The position numbers and the translations under genes are program-made. A stretch of 64,000 nt of DNA from Paenibacillus aceti (GTDB taxonomy: Bacteria > Bacillota > Bacilli > Paenibacillales > Paenibacillaceae), in contig NZ_KZ987724.1 in the NCBI RefSeq assembly GCF_003614185.1, positions 4,284,533 to 4,348,532 on the forward strand. Reading direction: 5' to 3'. The notes beneath the pieces were generated by a model. It was not told the origin of the DNA. It did not search any database and saw only the letters and a program-made list of their open reading frames with translations. This document shows, piece after piece, positions 54,281 through 64,000 of the stretch (positions within the stretch are counted from its first letter, which is position 1; each line of letters starts with the position of its first letter).

Positions 54281-55219
54281 GTGGAGGCTCAGGCACTGGA
54301 GCGGAAGGCAGAAATGAACCGCGAATTGCGGGAGAGGCTCATGCAGCTTAAGAAGGAACGCAATGCAATTATTCTAGCTCATTATTATCAGCGAGATGAG
54401 ATTCAAGAGGTGGCCGATTTTCGTGGCGACTCATTCTTATTAGCCCAGAAGGCGGCTTCGACGGATGCGGAGACGATCGTCTTCTGTGGAGTTCATTTCA
54501 TGGGTGAGAGCGCCAAGATTCTGGCGCCGAATAAGACGGTACTTATACCGGATGAACGGGCCGGCTGCCCGATGGCGGATATGGTCAGTGTCGATGGTCT
54601 GCGCAAGCTGAAGGCGCAGCACCCGAATGCCAAGGTCGTAACTTATATTAATTCATCGGCGGATGTCAAAGCGGAGACTGATATTTGCTGCACTTCCTCA
54701 AATGCGGTCAAGGTGATTAATTCTGTGGATGCTGATGAAATTATCTGGGTTCCAGACAAGAACCTCGGGTCTTATGTCCAGCAACATACGGACAAGAAGC
54801 TGATCATCTGGGAAGGTTATTGTAACACCCATGATATGCTGACGGTGAAGGATGTTATGGAGATGAAGGCGAAGTATCCGAACGCTGAATTCGTCGTCCA
54901 TCCGGAATGCCGCCCTGAAGTGGTGGCTATGGGTGATTTTGTGGGCAGTACGACCGCAATTCTAGATTATTGCAAGAAATCCAGCACTCGTGAATTTATC
55001 GTAGGCACGGAAGATGGGACGGGCTATCAGCTCAGGAAGGACAGTCCGGATAAGACCTTCCATTTTGCGAGCAAGTTTCTCGTTTGTCCGAATATGAAGG
55101 TTAACAATCTGAAGAAGCTTGTGAAGTGTCTTGAGACGATGCAGCCACAGATTTATGTGCCGCCTGCTATCGCCGACAAAGCCAGAATTTCTCTAGAGCG
55201 CATGTTACAGGTTCAGTAG
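54281..55219 (+). CDS. nadA: Quinolinate synthase NadA
   Basis: The 312-aa [4Fe-4S] enzyme condenses iminoaspartate and DHAP to quinolinate in NAD synthesis. The three cluster cysteines are visible: C69 in VFCGVHFMGESAK, one in IIWEGYCNTHD, and one in LVCPNMKVNNL. ILAHYYQRDEIQEVADF is the family signature. GTG 54281 has GGGGAGGAAGG upstream. It is shorter than the ~368-aa B. subtilis form. The nadA-nadB-nadC set is placed between ftsH and coaX, where B. subtilis has none. Confidence 0.95.
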   Translation: MEAQALERKAEMNRELRERLMQLKKERNAIILAHYYQRDEIQEVADFRGDSFLLAQKAASTDAETIVFCGVHFMGESAKILAPNKTVLIPDERAGCPMADMVSVDGLRKLKAQHPNAKVVTYINSSADVKAETDICCTSSNAVKVINSVDADEIIWVPDKNLGSYVQQHTDKKLIIWEGYCNTHDMLTVKDVMEMKAKYPNAEFVVHPECRPEVVAMGDFVGSTTAILDYCKKSSTREFIVGTEDGTGYQLRKDSPDKTFHFASKFLVCPNMKVNNLKKLVKCLETMQPQIYVPPAIADKARISLERMLQVQ

Positions 55220-55254
55220 CATGCGCTACTCCCATGTCAAGACAGGTGACTATC

Positions 55255-56871
55255 GTGATTCCACAATATTTGGTTGATTTTGATCTTGGGCGGCTGCCTG
55301 TGATCACTACGGATGTGATTATCATTGGCTCCGGCGTTGCCGGGCTGTTCACCGCTATCAAGGCAAGTGAAGATCGGCACGTAACCATGATAACGAAGAA
55401 GGGGCTCATGGAGAGCAATACGAGATATGCACAAGGCGGCATTGCAGCCGTTATTTCTGGTGAGGATTCCGCTGAATCGCATCGGAAAGATACGCTGTTG
55501 GCAGGGGCCGGGTTATGTTCTCTGGAGTCGGTTAATATTCTGGTCAATGAGGGGCCGAGAAGGGTACAAGATTTGATTGACCTCGGCACGGACTTTGATG
55601 AAGAGAATGGAAAGCTCGCGCTAACCAAGGAAGGGGCGCATAGCCATCGGCGTATTCTGCATGCCAATGGAGATGCTACCGGTTATGAAATTGTCCGCGC
55701 ATTGTCAGAGAAAGTGGCTGCGCATGAGCGCATTGATATATGGAGTGATCACTATGTGATCGATCTGATTACAGAAGATAATGAATGTCTGGGAGCACTG
55801 GTGCAGCGGCCAGACGGGCAGCGGGTATTCCTTCGTGGACAAGCTACGATCCTTTGTACCGGGGGAGCCGGACAATTGTATCGGTATACGACAAATCCGG
55901 AAGTAGCTACCGGAGACGGTATAGCGATTGCTTACCGGGCGGGAGCCTATTTAAGAGATCTGGAATTTGTGCAATTCCATCCTACCTCACTCTGCTATCC
56001 GGGAGCACCGCGCTTCTTGATCTCGGAAGCGGTACGCGGCGAAGGCGCTGTCCTGCGCAATATTAAAGGAGAGCGATTCATGGAGAGATATCATGAGTTA
56101 TTGGAGTTGGCTCCTCGGGATATTGTCGCTAGAGCCATAGTCAGTGAGATGGTAGCCACCGATTCCACTCATGTATATCTGGATATTACACATGAAGCTC
56201 CGGAGAAGATCAAGCGTCGCTTTCCTACGATATATCAGACTTGCCTCGGGTATGGACTGGATATGACGACGGATTGGATTCCAGTAGCTCCGGCTGCGCA
56301 TTATATGATGGGGGGCGTTCGCACGGGGCATCATGGCGAGACTAATGTGGAACGCTTATTCGCCTGCGGCGAGGTCTCGTCTACCGGTGTACATGGTGCC
56401 AATCGTTTGGCGAGCAACTCTCTGTCCGAAGCGATTGTATTCGGTAACCGGATTGTTGAGCGGGTTCGCCAGATCGAGCCGCTCAAGAGGACTGGCTCGA
56501 ATATTATGAGTACAGAGAAGCGGGATCAGCTGATTAATCAGCCGATTATGGAACGAAGGTTGAAGCTGCAGAAGGTGATGGTTCGCCAGGTAGGCGTCCG
56601 ACGGACAAGAGAGGGTCTGCTCAAGGGATTGGAAGAGCTGCAGCGGCTGCAGCCGATTTTTGCGGAAGAACTACGGACTTGTGAGCAATTGGAGTTCGCG
56701 AATATGCTCACCTGCTCGCTCCTGTTGACGGAATCGGCGCTTACCAGAGAAGAGAGCCGCGGCGGCCATTATCGCGAGGATTATCCGCAGCGGGATGATC
56801 AATGCTGGCGCAAGCATATTTTACGGCATAGAGAACAAGGGATGCTGGAGGAATTCAGTGATGATATTTAA
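55255..56871 (+). CDS. nadB: L-aspartate oxidase NadB
   Basis: The 538-aa FAD enzyme oxidises L-aspartate to iminoaspartate, the NadA substrate. It has the FAD motif VIIIGSGVAGLFTAIKA, RYAQGGIAAVISGEDS, EGAHSHRRILHANGDATG, and ASNSLSEAIVFGNRIVE. I prefer GTG 55255 (MIPQYLVDF start) with AGGTGA 5 nt upstream; ATG 55234 lacks a ribosome binding site. It overlaps nadC by 11 bp. Confidence 0.93.
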   Translation: MIPQYLVDFDLGRLPVITTDVIIIGSGVAGLFTAIKASEDRHVTMITKKGLMESNTRYAQGGIAAVISGEDSAESHRKDTLLAGAGLCSLESVNILVNEGPRRVQDLIDLGTDFDEENGKLALTKEGAHSHRRILHANGDATGYEIVRALSEKVAAHERIDIWSDHYVIDLITEDNECLGALVQRPDGQRVFLRGQATILCTGGAGQLYRYTTNPEVATGDGIAIAYRAGAYLRDLEFVQFHPTSLCYPGAPRFLISEAVRGEGAVLRNIKGERFMERYHELLELAPRDIVARAIVSEMVATDSTHVYLDITHEAPEKIKRRFPTIYQTCLGYGLDMTTDWIPVAPAAHYMMGGVRTGHHGETNVERLFACGEVSSTGVHGANRLASNSLSEAIVFGNRIVERVRQIEPLKRTGSNIMSTEKRDQLINQPIMERRLKLQKVMVRQVGVRRTREGLLKGLEELQRLQPIFAEELRTCEQLEFANMLTCSLLLTESALTREESRGGHYREDYPQRDDQCWRKHILRHREQGMLEEFSDDI

Positions 56872-57727
56872 TGGATATAATGAAGGGCTAGTAGAGTCGA
56901 TTCGCTTGTGGCTGCGGGAGGATGTCGGTTCAGGAGATGTGACGACGAATGTGACGGTTCCGACCGGACATGAATCCAAAGGGATCATTCACGCAAAAGA
57001 AGCGGGTATAGCGGCCGGTATGCCTGTTGCACAGCTGGTGTTCGAGGTTGTAGATCCTACATTGAAATTTACTCCCCTTGTAACAGATGGGGATACTATA
57101 GCTAAGGGGACAGTCCTTGCTGAGGTAGAGGGTAGCACGCATAGTATTCTCACCGGGGAACGGCTCGCATTGAATCTGCTGCAGCGCTTGTCAGGCATAG
57201 CGACGCGCACCCGTAGCTTCGTCGATGCTCTGGAGGGGCTGCCTGTGCGTCTTGTTGATACACGTAAGACAACTCCGGGGCATCGTATGCTGGAGAAATA
57301 TGCCGTACGCATGGGCGGCGGAGCGAATCACCGCTTCGGGTTATATGATGCCGTGATGATCAAGGATAATCATATTAAAGGCGCGGGTGGGATCGCTCAG
57401 GCGGTTAGCCGGGCCCGGGCGAATATTCCGCATACGATGACGATCGAGGTAGAGACGGAGAGCTTGGAGCAGGTGAAGGAGGCGCTGGCTGCCGGAGCAG
57501 ATATTATTATGCTCGATAATATGGCACCGAAGCTGATGAAGGAAGCGGTCAGCCTGATCAAGTCCAAGGCGCTGCATGTCACGGTGGAGGCATCGGGAAA
57601 TGTCTCACTGCAGACCATTCACGGCATTGCAGAGAGCGGCGTCGATGTCATCTCTGTCGGCCGGTTGACCTATTCCTTTGAGAGCCTGGACATCAGTCTG
57701 GATCTGGGCGAGAAGAAAGTGAGGTAA
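56861..57727 (+). CDS. nadC: Nicotinate-nucleotide pyrophosphorylase NadC
   Basis: The 288-aa enzyme converts quinolinate and PRPP to nicotinate mononucleotide. Visible motifs are EDVGSGDVTTN, NLLQRLSGIATRTR, RLVDTRKTTPGHRMLEKYA, GGGANHRFGLYDAVMIKDNH, and SGNVSLQTIHGIAESGVDVI. ATG 56861 has GGAGG 9 nt upstream, inside the end of nadB. It completes the de novo NAD route in one operon. Confidence 0.95.
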   Translation: MIFNGYNEGLVESIRLWLREDVGSGDVTTNVTVPTGHESKGIIHAKEAGIAAGMPVAQLVFEVVDPTLKFTPLVTDGDTIAKGTVLAEVEGSTHSILTGERLALNLLQRLSGIATRTRSFVDALEGLPVRLVDTRKTTPGHRMLEKYAVRMGGGANHRFGLYDAVMIKDNHIKGAGGIAQAVSRARANIPHTMTIEVETESLEQVKEALAAGADIIMLDNMAPKLMKEAVSLIKSKALHVTVEASGNVSLQTIHGIAESGVDVISVGRLTYSFESLDISLDLGEKKVR

Positions 57728-57733
57728 GTATCG

Positions 57734-58498
57734 ATGTTCCTTGTAGTGGATGTCGGCAATACAAATATCGTCCTGGGTATTTATCAGGAGCGGGAGCTGC
57801 TGCATCATTTCCGGATTGGAACGAATCGGCAAGCTACAGTTGATGAATACGGGGTGCTGATATACAATCTGTTTCAAATGTCTAACATAAGTATTGGGCA
57901 AATCGAAGGGGTCATTGTTTCCTCTGTAGTTCCTCCATTGATGCATGTTCTGGAGGAGCTATGTGTGAAATATTTGAAAAGAAAGGCGATCATCGTCGGC
58001 CCTGGCATCAAGACAGGTCTCAATTTAAGATATGAGAATCCCCGTGAGGTGGGCGCTGACCGGATCGTGAATGCTGTGGCAGCCATCGAGCAATATGGGG
58101 GTCCGCTGGTCGTTGTGGACTTCGGGACAGCGACGACATTCGATTGTGTGGATGCAGGCGGCAATTATCTGGGCGGTGCAATCGTGCCTGGTATCGGCAT
58201 TTCGACGGAGGCGCTGTATCAGCGGGCCTCGAAATTGCCGCGGATTGAGCTGGAGAAGCCCAAGAAGGTGATCGGTCGCAATACGATCCATGCGATGCAG
58301 GCCGGTATTATATTTGGATATGCCGGACAGGTCGACGGGATTGTTGAGAGAATCGGTCGGGAAATGGAAGGGGATATTAAGGTAATCGCTACCGGCGGTC
58401 TTGCCGAGCTGATTGCCAGCGAATCGAAGTCGATTCAGAAGGTAGATCCACTCTTAACCCTTGAGGGTCTGCGTATTATATACGAGCGCAATCAATAA
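57734..58498 (+). CDS. coaX: Type III pantothenate kinase
   Basis: The 254-aa acetate-kinase-superfamily enzyme phosphorylates pantothenate in CoA synthesis. Motifs are the P-loop-like [26 protein letters not shown], and [15 protein letters not shown]. It begins 6 bp after nadC, so it probably belongs to the nad operon. In B. subtilis coaX also lies ahead of hslO and cysK. Confidence 0.95.
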   Translation: MFLVVDVGNTNIVLGIYQERELLHHFRIGTNRQATVDEYGVLIYNLFQMSNISIGQIEGVIVSSVVPPLMHVLEELCVKYLKRKAIIVGPGIKTGLNLRYENPREVGADRIVNAVAAIEQYGGPLVVVDFGTATTFDCVDAGGNYLGGAIVPGIGISTEALYQRASKLPRIELEKPKKVIGRNTIHAMQAGIIFGYAGQVDGIVERIGREMEGDIKVIATGGLAELIASESKSIQKVDPLLTLEGLRIIYERNQ

Positions 58499-58528
58499 AA
58501 TATTTTGCTAGCCAAGGAGGATACACGA

Positions 58529-59440
58529 GTGGATAATGCAGCTAAGATGACTACAAAGGACCGACTCATTCGCGGGATAGCGATGGACGGGAAGGTCCGT
58601 GCCTTCGCCGTACGTACAACCCAATTGGTTGAAGAACTGCGGCGCAGACATGATACATTTCCAACGACAACAGCAGCTCTGGGTCGTACGGTTACGGCAG
58701 CGGCTATGATGGGCGCTATGTTGAAGGGTGAAGAGAAATTAACAGTGCAGGTGAAGGGCGATGGCCCGATCGGTCAGATCATTGCCGATGCGAACGCTAA
58801 GGGCGAGGTGCGCGGTTCGGTCAAGAATCCGCATGTACAGACACCGAGCAAGCGTCCGGGCAAGATGGACGTAGCGGCGGCAGTCGGAACTACCGGATAT
58901 ATTCACGTTACGAAGGACTTGGGAATGAAGGAGCCTTATAGTGGAAGTGCTCCGCTTATTTCTGGGGAGATTGCCGAGGACTTTACGTATTATTTTGCAG
59001 TATCAGAGCAAACTCCATCCGCAGTAGGCCTGGGAGTGCTGGTAGATGAGGATAATTCGGTAATTGTCGCGGGTGGATTTATTATTCAGCTGATGCCTGG
59101 ATTGAGCGAGGAAGAGATCAGCGCTATCGAGCAATCGATCGGGAGATTCCCACCGGTAACTTCTCTGCTGGATCAAGGGATGGAGCTTGATGAAATGCTG
59201 CGTTGGATCGTGCCTGATGTGAAGGTGCTGGATGAGATGGATATCATGTTCGCCTGCCATTGCTCCCGGGAGCGTGTGGAACGGACATTAATCAGTCTCG
59301 GCAGAGAAGAGCTGGAAGAGATGCGCGATTCTGGCGATGACGAAGAAGAGGTTATCTGTGAATTCTGTAATGAGGTTTATAAATTTAGCCGCGAAGATAT
59401 CGATGAACTAATCAAGCGGTTAGACAAGACAGATGAATGA
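58529..59440 (+). CDS. hslO: Redox-regulated chaperone Hsp33
   Basis: The 303-aa chaperone is activated by oxidation. The C-terminal zinc redox switch is visible as CHC in FACHCSRERV and CEFC in VICEFCNEVY. The body includes AFAVRTTQLVEELRRRHDTF, VQVKGDGPIGQI and VAAAVGTTGYIHVTKDLGM. GTG 58529 has AAGGAGG 8 nt upstream; a TTG at 58505 would add 8 residues. It sits between coaX and cysK as in B. subtilis. Confidence 0.95.
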   Translation: MDNAAKMTTKDRLIRGIAMDGKVRAFAVRTTQLVEELRRRHDTFPTTTAALGRTVTAAAMMGAMLKGEEKLTVQVKGDGPIGQIIADANAKGEVRGSVKNPHVQTPSKRPGKMDVAAAVGTTGYIHVTKDLGMKEPYSGSAPLISGEIAEDFTYYFAVSEQTPSAVGLGVLVDEDNSVIVAGGFIIQLMPGLSEEEISAIEQSIGRFPPVTSLLDQGMELDEMLRWIVPDVKVLDEMDIMFACHCSRERVERTLISLGREELEEMRDSGDDEEEVICEFCNEVYKFSREDIDELIKRLDKTDE

Positions 59441-59487
59441 CGAGAAGAGCTGTTAGTACAGCCTTCTCATGCAGGCTTGAACAAGAG

Positions 59488-59533
59488 ATACTTTGCTGAA
59501 ACAGGGGAAATCCGAAGGGGCAAAGTATTTTTT
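59488..59533 (+). terminator. Terminator after hslO
   Basis: ATACTTTGC (59488-59496) pairs with GCAAAGTAT (59520-59528), followed by TTTTT. The loop is 23 nt. Confidence 0.8.
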
Positions 59534-59543
59534 GTGTCCATTC

Positions 59544-59609
59544 TTGACAACTCCTATCGGGGTTGTTAAGATAATAGATATTAAAACCAACTTATTCACT
59601 CGGAAATAA
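59544..59609 (+). promoter_or_regulatory. cysK promoter with candidate CymR-type site
   Basis: TTGACA (59544-59549), a 17-bp spacer and TAAGAT (59567-59572) form a good sigma-A promoter. About 20 bp downstream, TTATTC (59592-59597) and GAAATAA (59603-59609) form an imperfect palindrome, similar in style to sites of the cysteine regulator CymR. The operator call is inference. Confidence 0.6.
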
Positions 59610-59718
59610 ATGAAGACAGGAGAAATTGATCATTTTCTTCGGAGAATCTTTCATTTTACATCAAGAATAAATGTGAATGTTCAAGGGCTGCATGCTTAAA
59701 TCCTAAGGAGGGCTTTAT

Positions 59719-60657
59719 ATGGCAAAGGTCGTTAATAATGTAACAGAGTTGATTGGTGGCACACCTCTAGTGCGCTTGAATCGGATTGTTCCTGAAGATA
59801 GCGCAGAAATCTATGTGAAGCTGGAATACCAGAATCCAGGCTCTAGTGTAAAAGACCGGATCGCAATCAGCATTGTTGAGGAAGCTGAGAAGGCCGGCAA
59901 ATTGAAGCCAGGCGGGACCATCATTGAAGCCACTAGTGGGAACACGGGTATCGGGCTGGCCTTGGTAGCTGCAGCCAAGGGCTATAAGGCAGTCATTGTT
60001 ATGCCTGAGACGATGAGTATTGAACGTCGCAATCTGCTGCGTGCTTACGGTGCAGAGCTTGTTCTGACGCCGGGGTCGGAAGGAATGAACGGTGCTGTTA
60101 AGAAGGCAGAAGAGATTCTGGCTGAGCATCCGGACCATTTCCTGGCTGATCAATTCAGAAATCTGGCTAATGTGAAGATTCACCGTGAGACGACAGGCCC
60201 TGAAATCGTAGAAGCTATCGAGTCCCTCGACGGTAAATTAGATGCCTTCGTAGCAGGTATTGGTACAGGCGGAACGATCACTGGCGCAGGTGAAGTCCTG
60301 AAGAATCGTTTCCCTGATCTGAAGATCTATGCGGTTGAACCTGCATCTTCGCCTATTTTGTCGGGCGGCAAACCGGGTCCTCATAAGATTCAAGGTCTTG
60401 GGGCCAACTTTATTCCTGAGATTCTGAACCGAGATATCTATGATGAAATTATCCATGTTGAGAACGATGAGGCCTTCGAGCAAGCGCGTCATGTCGCCAG
60501 AGAAGAGGGGATTTTGTCCGGGATTTCCTCCGGTGCGGCCGTATTTGCAGCGCTCAAAGTAGCTAAGGAGCTTGGCAAAGGCAAACGTGTTGTAGCTATT
60601 ATTCCTAGTAATGGCGAACGCTATCTCAGCACGCCGCTATACAATTTCGAAGCCTAA
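59719..60657 (+). CDS. cysK: Cysteine synthase A
   Basis: The 312-aa PLP enzyme makes cysteine from O-acetylserine and sulfide. The PLP lysine is K45 in [11 protein letters not shown], followed by the substrate loop [10 protein letters not shown] and the C-terminal [25 protein letters not shown] precedes ATG 59719. It has its own promoter with a possible sulfur-status operator, and a strong terminator. Confidence 0.96.
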   Translation: MAKVVNNVTELIGGTPLVRLNRIVPEDSAEIYVKLEYQNPGSSVKDRIAISIVEEAEKAGKLKPGGTIIEATSGNTGIGLALVAAAKGYKAVIVMPETMSIERRNLLRAYGAELVLTPGSEGMNGAVKKAEEILAEHPDHFLADQFRNLANVKIHRETTGPEIVEAIESLDGKLDAFVAGIGTGGTITGAGEVLKNRFPDLKIYAVEPASSPILSGGKPGPHKIQGLGANFIPEILNRDIYDEIIHVENDEAFEQARHVAREEGILSGISSGAAVFAALKVAKELGKGKRVVAIIPSNGERYLSTPLYNFEA

Positions 60658-60682
60658 TCATACTATAAGTGAGTGTAAATAT

Positions 60683-60721
60683 CCCCCCGGGTAGCTCGGT
60701 CCGAGCTCCTGGGGGTTTTTG
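60683..60721 (+). terminator. Terminator after cysK
   Basis: A long GC-rich stem with AGCTCGG/CCGAGCT inner and CCCCC/GGGGG outer arms (about 60683-60715) is followed by TTTTT. Confidence 0.92.
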
Positions 60722-60726
60722 CGTGC

Positions 60727-60755
60727 TTTCAAAAGCAAGGAAAGCTTAGTATACT
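60727..60755 (+). promoter_or_regulatory. Candidate promoter of the pab-folP operon
   Basis: TTTCAA (60727-60732), a 17-bp spacer and TATACT (60750-60755) lie about 40 bp before pabB. The -35 box is weak. Confidence 0.5.
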
Positions 60756-60793
60756 AGCAGGCACAAGCAAATAATGGAGGATACGACGCTTAA

Positions 60794-62371
60794 ATGAAGA
60801 CAACGACAGCATTGACAGCATTTGAAGATTGGGTACGCCTTGCGCAGGAAGGCAACTGGACGATGCTCCCTTATGTAGTGAAATTTCGCACGGATGAGCC
60901 CCTGCCTATTCGTTGGTCCAGCGCTTGGGAGGAGGCCCACCCTTATTCCTGTGTTCTGGAGAGCGGCAAAGGGGGACGGTATACTTTTCTCGGTTTGACA
61001 CCTGTGTCTGTAATAAGGGGAAAAGGAAATACCGCCCATATTCATGATTTCCACGAGCAGGAACCTACTGTACAGACAGCAGAGGGCAAGCCGCTTGAAC
61101 TGCTCAGCCAATGGCTTGCCCCTTATCAAGCACCGGCAATTCCTTCGCTTCCTTTCTTCAGTGGCGGGGCTATCGGATTCCTGGGCTATGATGTAGCAAG
61201 ATCGTTAGAGGATTTACCCCAAACGGCCAAAGATGATCTGCAACTGGATGATTATATCTGGATGAGGTTCGAAGAGCTTTGGGTGGTCGATGCAGAGCTG
61301 GGAGACGTTTACGCAGTGATCCATTGCCCGTCCCCGAAGCGGGGGGAAGATCAAGCCACTCTAAGAGAGACCTATGAGAAGGCTGGCCGAAGAGCGGTTC
61401 AGATGCTGGAGCAATGGCAGAGGTTCTGTGCAGCGAAGCATGACGCTTCTGTGCAGGAAGAGAGGCCCGCAATGGCGACGGGGTCAGACTCTATAAAAAT
61501 ACCTGAATCCCAGTCAACCTCCCTCTCTCAAGAGGCCTTTGAGCGAGCGGTAGAGCGAGTACGACGATATATCGCCGCTGGGGACGTATTTCAGGTGAAC
61601 TTGTCGCTTAGACAGGCTTTCGCTCTAGAGGTTGAACCTGAACGCATTTATGAGGAGTTAAGAAGGATTAATCCTTCACCCTATATGGGGCTGATGCGCT
61701 TCCCTGACTTTCAACTGGTATCTGCTTCGCCTGAGCTGCTGATCAAGCTGGATCAGGGTGTGATGCGAACCCGTCCGATTGCCGGGACCCGTCGCCGTGG
61801 CTTAACGGTAGCAGAGGATCGGCAGATGGAGGAAGAGTTGCTGACGAATGAGAAGGAGCGAGCAGAGCATATTATGCTCGTGGATCTGCTGCGCAATGAT
61901 CTGGGACGGGTCGCTGAATTCGGCTCTGTGCGAGTGAGCGAGCTGTTCACGGTAGAGCGGTATTCGCATGTGATGCATCTAGTATCGGAAGTGCAGGGAC
62001 GACTTCCAGCAGGTAAGACGGCAACGGATGCGATTGCGGCGGTCTTCCCGGGCGGGACGATTACAGGGGCTCCGAAGATCCGTACGATGGAGATTATCGA
62101 AGAGCTGGAGCCTGTGACCCGCGGGCCTTATACAGGAGCGATGGGATGGATTGACTATAACGGAAATATGGAATTAAATATTATTATACGTACGCTGGTC
62201 GCAAAAGACGGATTCGGATATATTCAGACGGGAGCCGGAATCGTGATCGATTCTATACCTTACCGGGAGTATAAGGAATGTCATAATAAGGCCAAGGCTA
62301 TAGCCATGGCGCTGGGGAGAAGCTATCAAGACAGTCGCCAAGACGTTGAGAAGGGGGATGAAGGACAATGA
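60794..62371 (+). CDS. pabB: Aminodeoxychorismate synthase component I
   Basis: The 525-aa chorismate-utilising enzyme forms aminodeoxychorismate, with ammonia supplied by PabA, for folate. Motifs in the second half include [86 protein letters not shown] and [12 protein letters not shown]. It could be confused with TrpE, but the pabB-pabA-pabC-folP order decides. GGAGG lies 13 nt before ATG, slightly far. It overlaps pabA by 4 bp. Confidence 0.95.
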   Translation: MKTTTALTAFEDWVRLAQEGNWTMLPYVVKFRTDEPLPIRWSSAWEEAHPYSCVLESGKGGRYTFLGLTPVSVIRGKGNTAHIHDFHEQEPTVQTAEGKPLELLSQWLAPYQAPAIPSLPFFSGGAIGFLGYDVARSLEDLPQTAKDDLQLDDYIWMRFEELWVVDAELGDVYAVIHCPSPKRGEDQATLRETYEKAGRRAVQMLEQWQRFCAAKHDASVQEERPAMATGSDSIKIPESQSTSLSQEAFERAVERVRRYIAAGDVFQVNLSLRQAFALEVEPERIYEELRRINPSPYMGLMRFPDFQLVSASPELLIKLDQGVMRTRPIAGTRRRGLTVAEDRQMEEELLTNEKERAEHIMLVDLLRNDLGRVAEFGSVRVSELFTVERYSHVMHLVSEVQGRLPAGKTATDAIAAVFPGGTITGAPKIRTMEIIEELEPVTRGPYTGAMGWIDYNGNMELNIIIRTLVAKDGFGYIQTGAGIVIDSIPYREYKECHNKAKAIAMALGRSYQDSRQDVEKGDEGQ

Positions 62372-62949
62372 TACTGGTCATCGATAATTATGATTCTTTT
62401 ACGTACAATCTGGTTCAATATTTGGGCGAGCTTGGAGAGGAAGTGGTCGTCAGACGCAACGATGAGATCGATCTGGACGGAATATCGTCGCTGAAGCCGG
62501 ACCATATTCTGCTCTCGCCGGGCCCTTGCACACCGAATGAGGCAGGGATTACGCTGGATGTGATTGAACGGTTCAAAGGGGTTATCCCTATTTTTGGAGT
62601 CTGTCTGGGCCATCAGGCGATTGGCCAGGTCTTCGGCGGGAAAGTGATACGCGCAGAGCGTCTCATGCACGGGAAGACTTCGCCGATCCATCATAAGGGC
62701 GAATCGGTATTCGACGGATTGCCCTCTCCATTCACGGCAACGCGCTACCACTCTCTGATTGTTGAGCGGGAGACCTTGCCGGATTGTCTTGAGATCACTG
62801 CGGAAACGGCAGAAGGGGAAATCATGGGTCTCCGTCATAAGCAGTATGCTGTCGAGGGAGTCCAATTCCATCCAGAGTCGATTATTACCGACCATGGACA
62901 TCAGATTCTCCGTAATTTCCTGAGCCGGAAGGCAGAGGCATTGATATGA
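62368..62949 (+). CDS. pabA: Aminodeoxychorismate/anthranilate synthase glutamine amidotransferase
   Basis: The 193-aa class I glutamine amidotransferase has [20 protein letters not shown], the nucleophile cysteine in [10 protein letters not shown], and the catalytic His/Glu in VQFHPESI. In B. subtilis the same subunit serves both PabB and TrpE. It overlaps pabB and pabC by 4 bp each (ATGA), so the three are translationally coupled. Confidence 0.95.
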   Translation: MILVIDNYDSFTYNLVQYLGELGEEVVVRRNDEIDLDGISSLKPDHILLSPGPCTPNEAGITLDVIERFKGVIPIFGVCLGHQAIGQVFGGKVIRAERLMHGKTSPIHHKGESVFDGLPSPFTATRYHSLIVERETLPDCLEITAETAEGEIMGLRHKQYAVEGVQFHPESIITDHGHQILRNFLSRKAEALI

Positions 62950-63827
62950 ACTATATCGGGGTGAACGGAGTTCCCACCCCATCTACAGAAGCCGTGCTGT
63001 CCGTAATGGATCACGGCTTTATGTACGGGATGGGCTTATTTGAAACTTTTCGGACCTATGGTGGACAACCATTTTTGTTAGAAAGACATTTGGATCGGCT
63101 TAGGAATGGCTGTAGAAGCTTGGGAATTCGCTATCCGCAGCAGCTGGATCAACTTGGTCTTGAGATTAAAGAACTGCTCCACTTGAATCATCTGCAGGAC
63201 GGTTATATCCGTCTGACCGTGTCGGCTGGGGAAGGCCCGCTTGGACTGCCCTCGGAGGATTACGAGACCCCCACTATCATTATCTATGTGAAGGCCCTGC
63301 CATCTATGGATCCGCAATTGTATCAAAAGGGCAAAGCGCTGTGGCGGCTCAAGACGCCGCGTAACACGCCAGAGGGTGAGATTCGCTTGAAATCACTGCA
63401 TTATATGAATAATATGCTGGCGAAGCGTGAATTAAGAGAATATACGCAGCAGACAGCGGGGGATTTTGAGGGATTGCAGCTGACGGCAGAGGGCTTTTTG
63501 GCGGAGGGAATTGTAAGTAATCTATGCTTCGTCCAGGATGGAAGGCTATATACACCAGCAGTGGGGACAGGTATTCTCCCGGGGATTACCCGAGCTTTTA
63601 TACTCGAATTGGCAGGTCAGTTGGGCATAGCCATAGAAGAAGGATATTATGAGTGGGATCGATTGAAGCAGGCAGATGAATTATTCGTAACGAATTCCAT
63701 CCAGGAGGCAGTTCCAGTGACTCGTTTGTACGAGCCCGGAGGCAGTAGTTACATGGTCGGAAGCGGACGGATCGGACCAATTACAGGCATGTTATTGGAA
63801 CAGTATAGACAGAAGGCGGGAAAATAA
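62946..63827 (+). CDS. pabC: Aminodeoxychorismate lyase
   Basis: The 293-aa fold-type IV PLP enzyme cleaves aminodeoxychorismate to p-aminobenzoate and pyruvate. It has [29 protein letters not shown], the lysine region [17 protein letters not shown] and [14 protein letters not shown]. It resembles branched-chain and D-amino-acid aminotransferases, but operon context supports PabC. It overlaps pabA by 4 bp, and folP follows 2 bp after it. Confidence 0.94.
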   Translation: MNYIGVNGVPTPSTEAVLSVMDHGFMYGMGLFETFRTYGGQPFLLERHLDRLRNGCRSLGIRYPQQLDQLGLEIKELLHLNHLQDGYIRLTVSAGEGPLGLPSEDYETPTIIIYVKALPSMDPQLYQKGKALWRLKTPRNTPEGEIRLKSLHYMNNMLAKRELREYTQQTAGDFEGLQLTAEGFLAEGIVSNLCFVQDGRLYTPAVGTGILPGITRAFILELAGQLGIAIEEGYYEWDRLKQADELFVTNSIQEAVPVTRLYEPGGSSYMVGSGRIGPITGMLLEQYRQKAGK

Positions 63828-63829
63828 GA

Positions 63830-64000
63830 ATGAAACAGAAGCTGTATACACGTAGTTATCGTTGTGGAGATACCGTACTGGAGTTGGGCAGCCGGACATT
63901 GGTTATGGGCATTCTGAATGTTACGCCGGACTCCTTCTCCGATGGCGGTCGTTACAATGGAATTGATCGGGCGCTGCGGCATGCGGAGGAGATGGTAGCG
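63830..64000 (+). CDS. folP: Dihydropteroate synthase (start only)
   Basis: Only the first 57 codons lie in the window. They contain the diagnostic LVMGILNVTPDSFSDGGRYN. The enzyme joins p-aminobenzoate to a pterin pyrophosphate in folate synthesis and is the sulfonamide target. ATG 63830 has AAGGCGGG upstream. The gene runs off the right edge; the rest cannot be judged. Confidence 0.93.
   Translation, partial: MKQKLYTRSYRCGDTVLELGSRTLVMGILNVTPDSFSDGGRYNGIDRALRHAEEMVA

Overview
The window is a chromosomal segment of a spore-forming Bacillota bacterium, most likely Paenibacillus or a close relative. The gene order follows the conserved origin-proximal block of Bacillus subtilis (tmk-darA-yaaR-holB-ricT-yabA through ftsH, coaX, hslO, cysK, pab and folP). 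Spore-specific genes (gin, yabG, sspF, spoVG, spoVT, spoVB, yabP, yabQ, spoIIE, fin) are scattered through it. Starts often use TTG or GTG behind strong AAGGAGG-type ribosome binding sites, and several intergenic regions carry repeats. The genus call is inference from synteny and style; no 16S sequence lies in the window.

Layout: 1-240 is the end of an rRNA operon (5S gene and terminator). 240-3260 is an accessory stretch with palindromic repeats, a small lipoprotein, an IS200-type element, a membrane protein and the sigma-G inhibitor gin. 3344-10569 is a plus-strand block for DNA replication, signalling and rRNA/tRNA modification (Orn/Lys/Arg decarboxylase, tmk, darA, yaaR, holB, ricT, yabA, trmN6-like, rsmI). 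10710-15286 holds abrB (minus strand) with its Spo0A-type control region, an HD phosphohydrolase, tatD, and a c-di-AMP (ydaO-type) riboswitch ahead of a yabE/rpfB-like cell-wall gene. 15455-23735 runs rnmV, rsmA, yabG, veg, sspF, ispE, purR, spoVG, glmU, prs. 23736-24697 is a repeat-filled gap with a REP-like tandem array. 24698-37513 runs pth, fin, mfd, a PrsA-like foldase, spoVT, spoVB, mazG, hup, rqcP, yabP, yabQ, divIC. 37628-40967 is yabR and spoIIE.

The most distinctive accessory piece is 41080-46980. A c-di-GMP-I (GEMM) riboswitch with an intrinsic terminator precedes a chemoreceptor gene. Fifty bases later, with no visible terminator between them, is a one-module NRPS-like enzyme: a truncated condensation lobe, then adenylation, carrier and terminal reductase domains. 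This looks like a second-messenger-gated operon inserted between spoIIE and yabS. 47527-53506 returns to conserved genes (yabS, yabT kinase, tilS, hpt, ftsH). 53507-54280 holds a 24-bp repeat family and a candidate pseudoknotted structured RNA. 54281-58498 is nadA-nadB-nadC-coaX, 58529-60657 is hslO and cysK, and 60794-64000 is pabB-pabA-pabC-folP for folate synthesis; folP is cut by the window edge.

Regulation readable in the DNA includes an abrB promoter with a Spo0A box just downstream of the start site, a sigma-H promoter at spoVG, a sigma-G promoter at sspF, an unusual 21-bp-spaced promoter at spoIIE (typical of Spo0A-activated genes), tandem strong promoters at veg, a PurR box at purR, and two cyclic-dinucleotide riboswitches.
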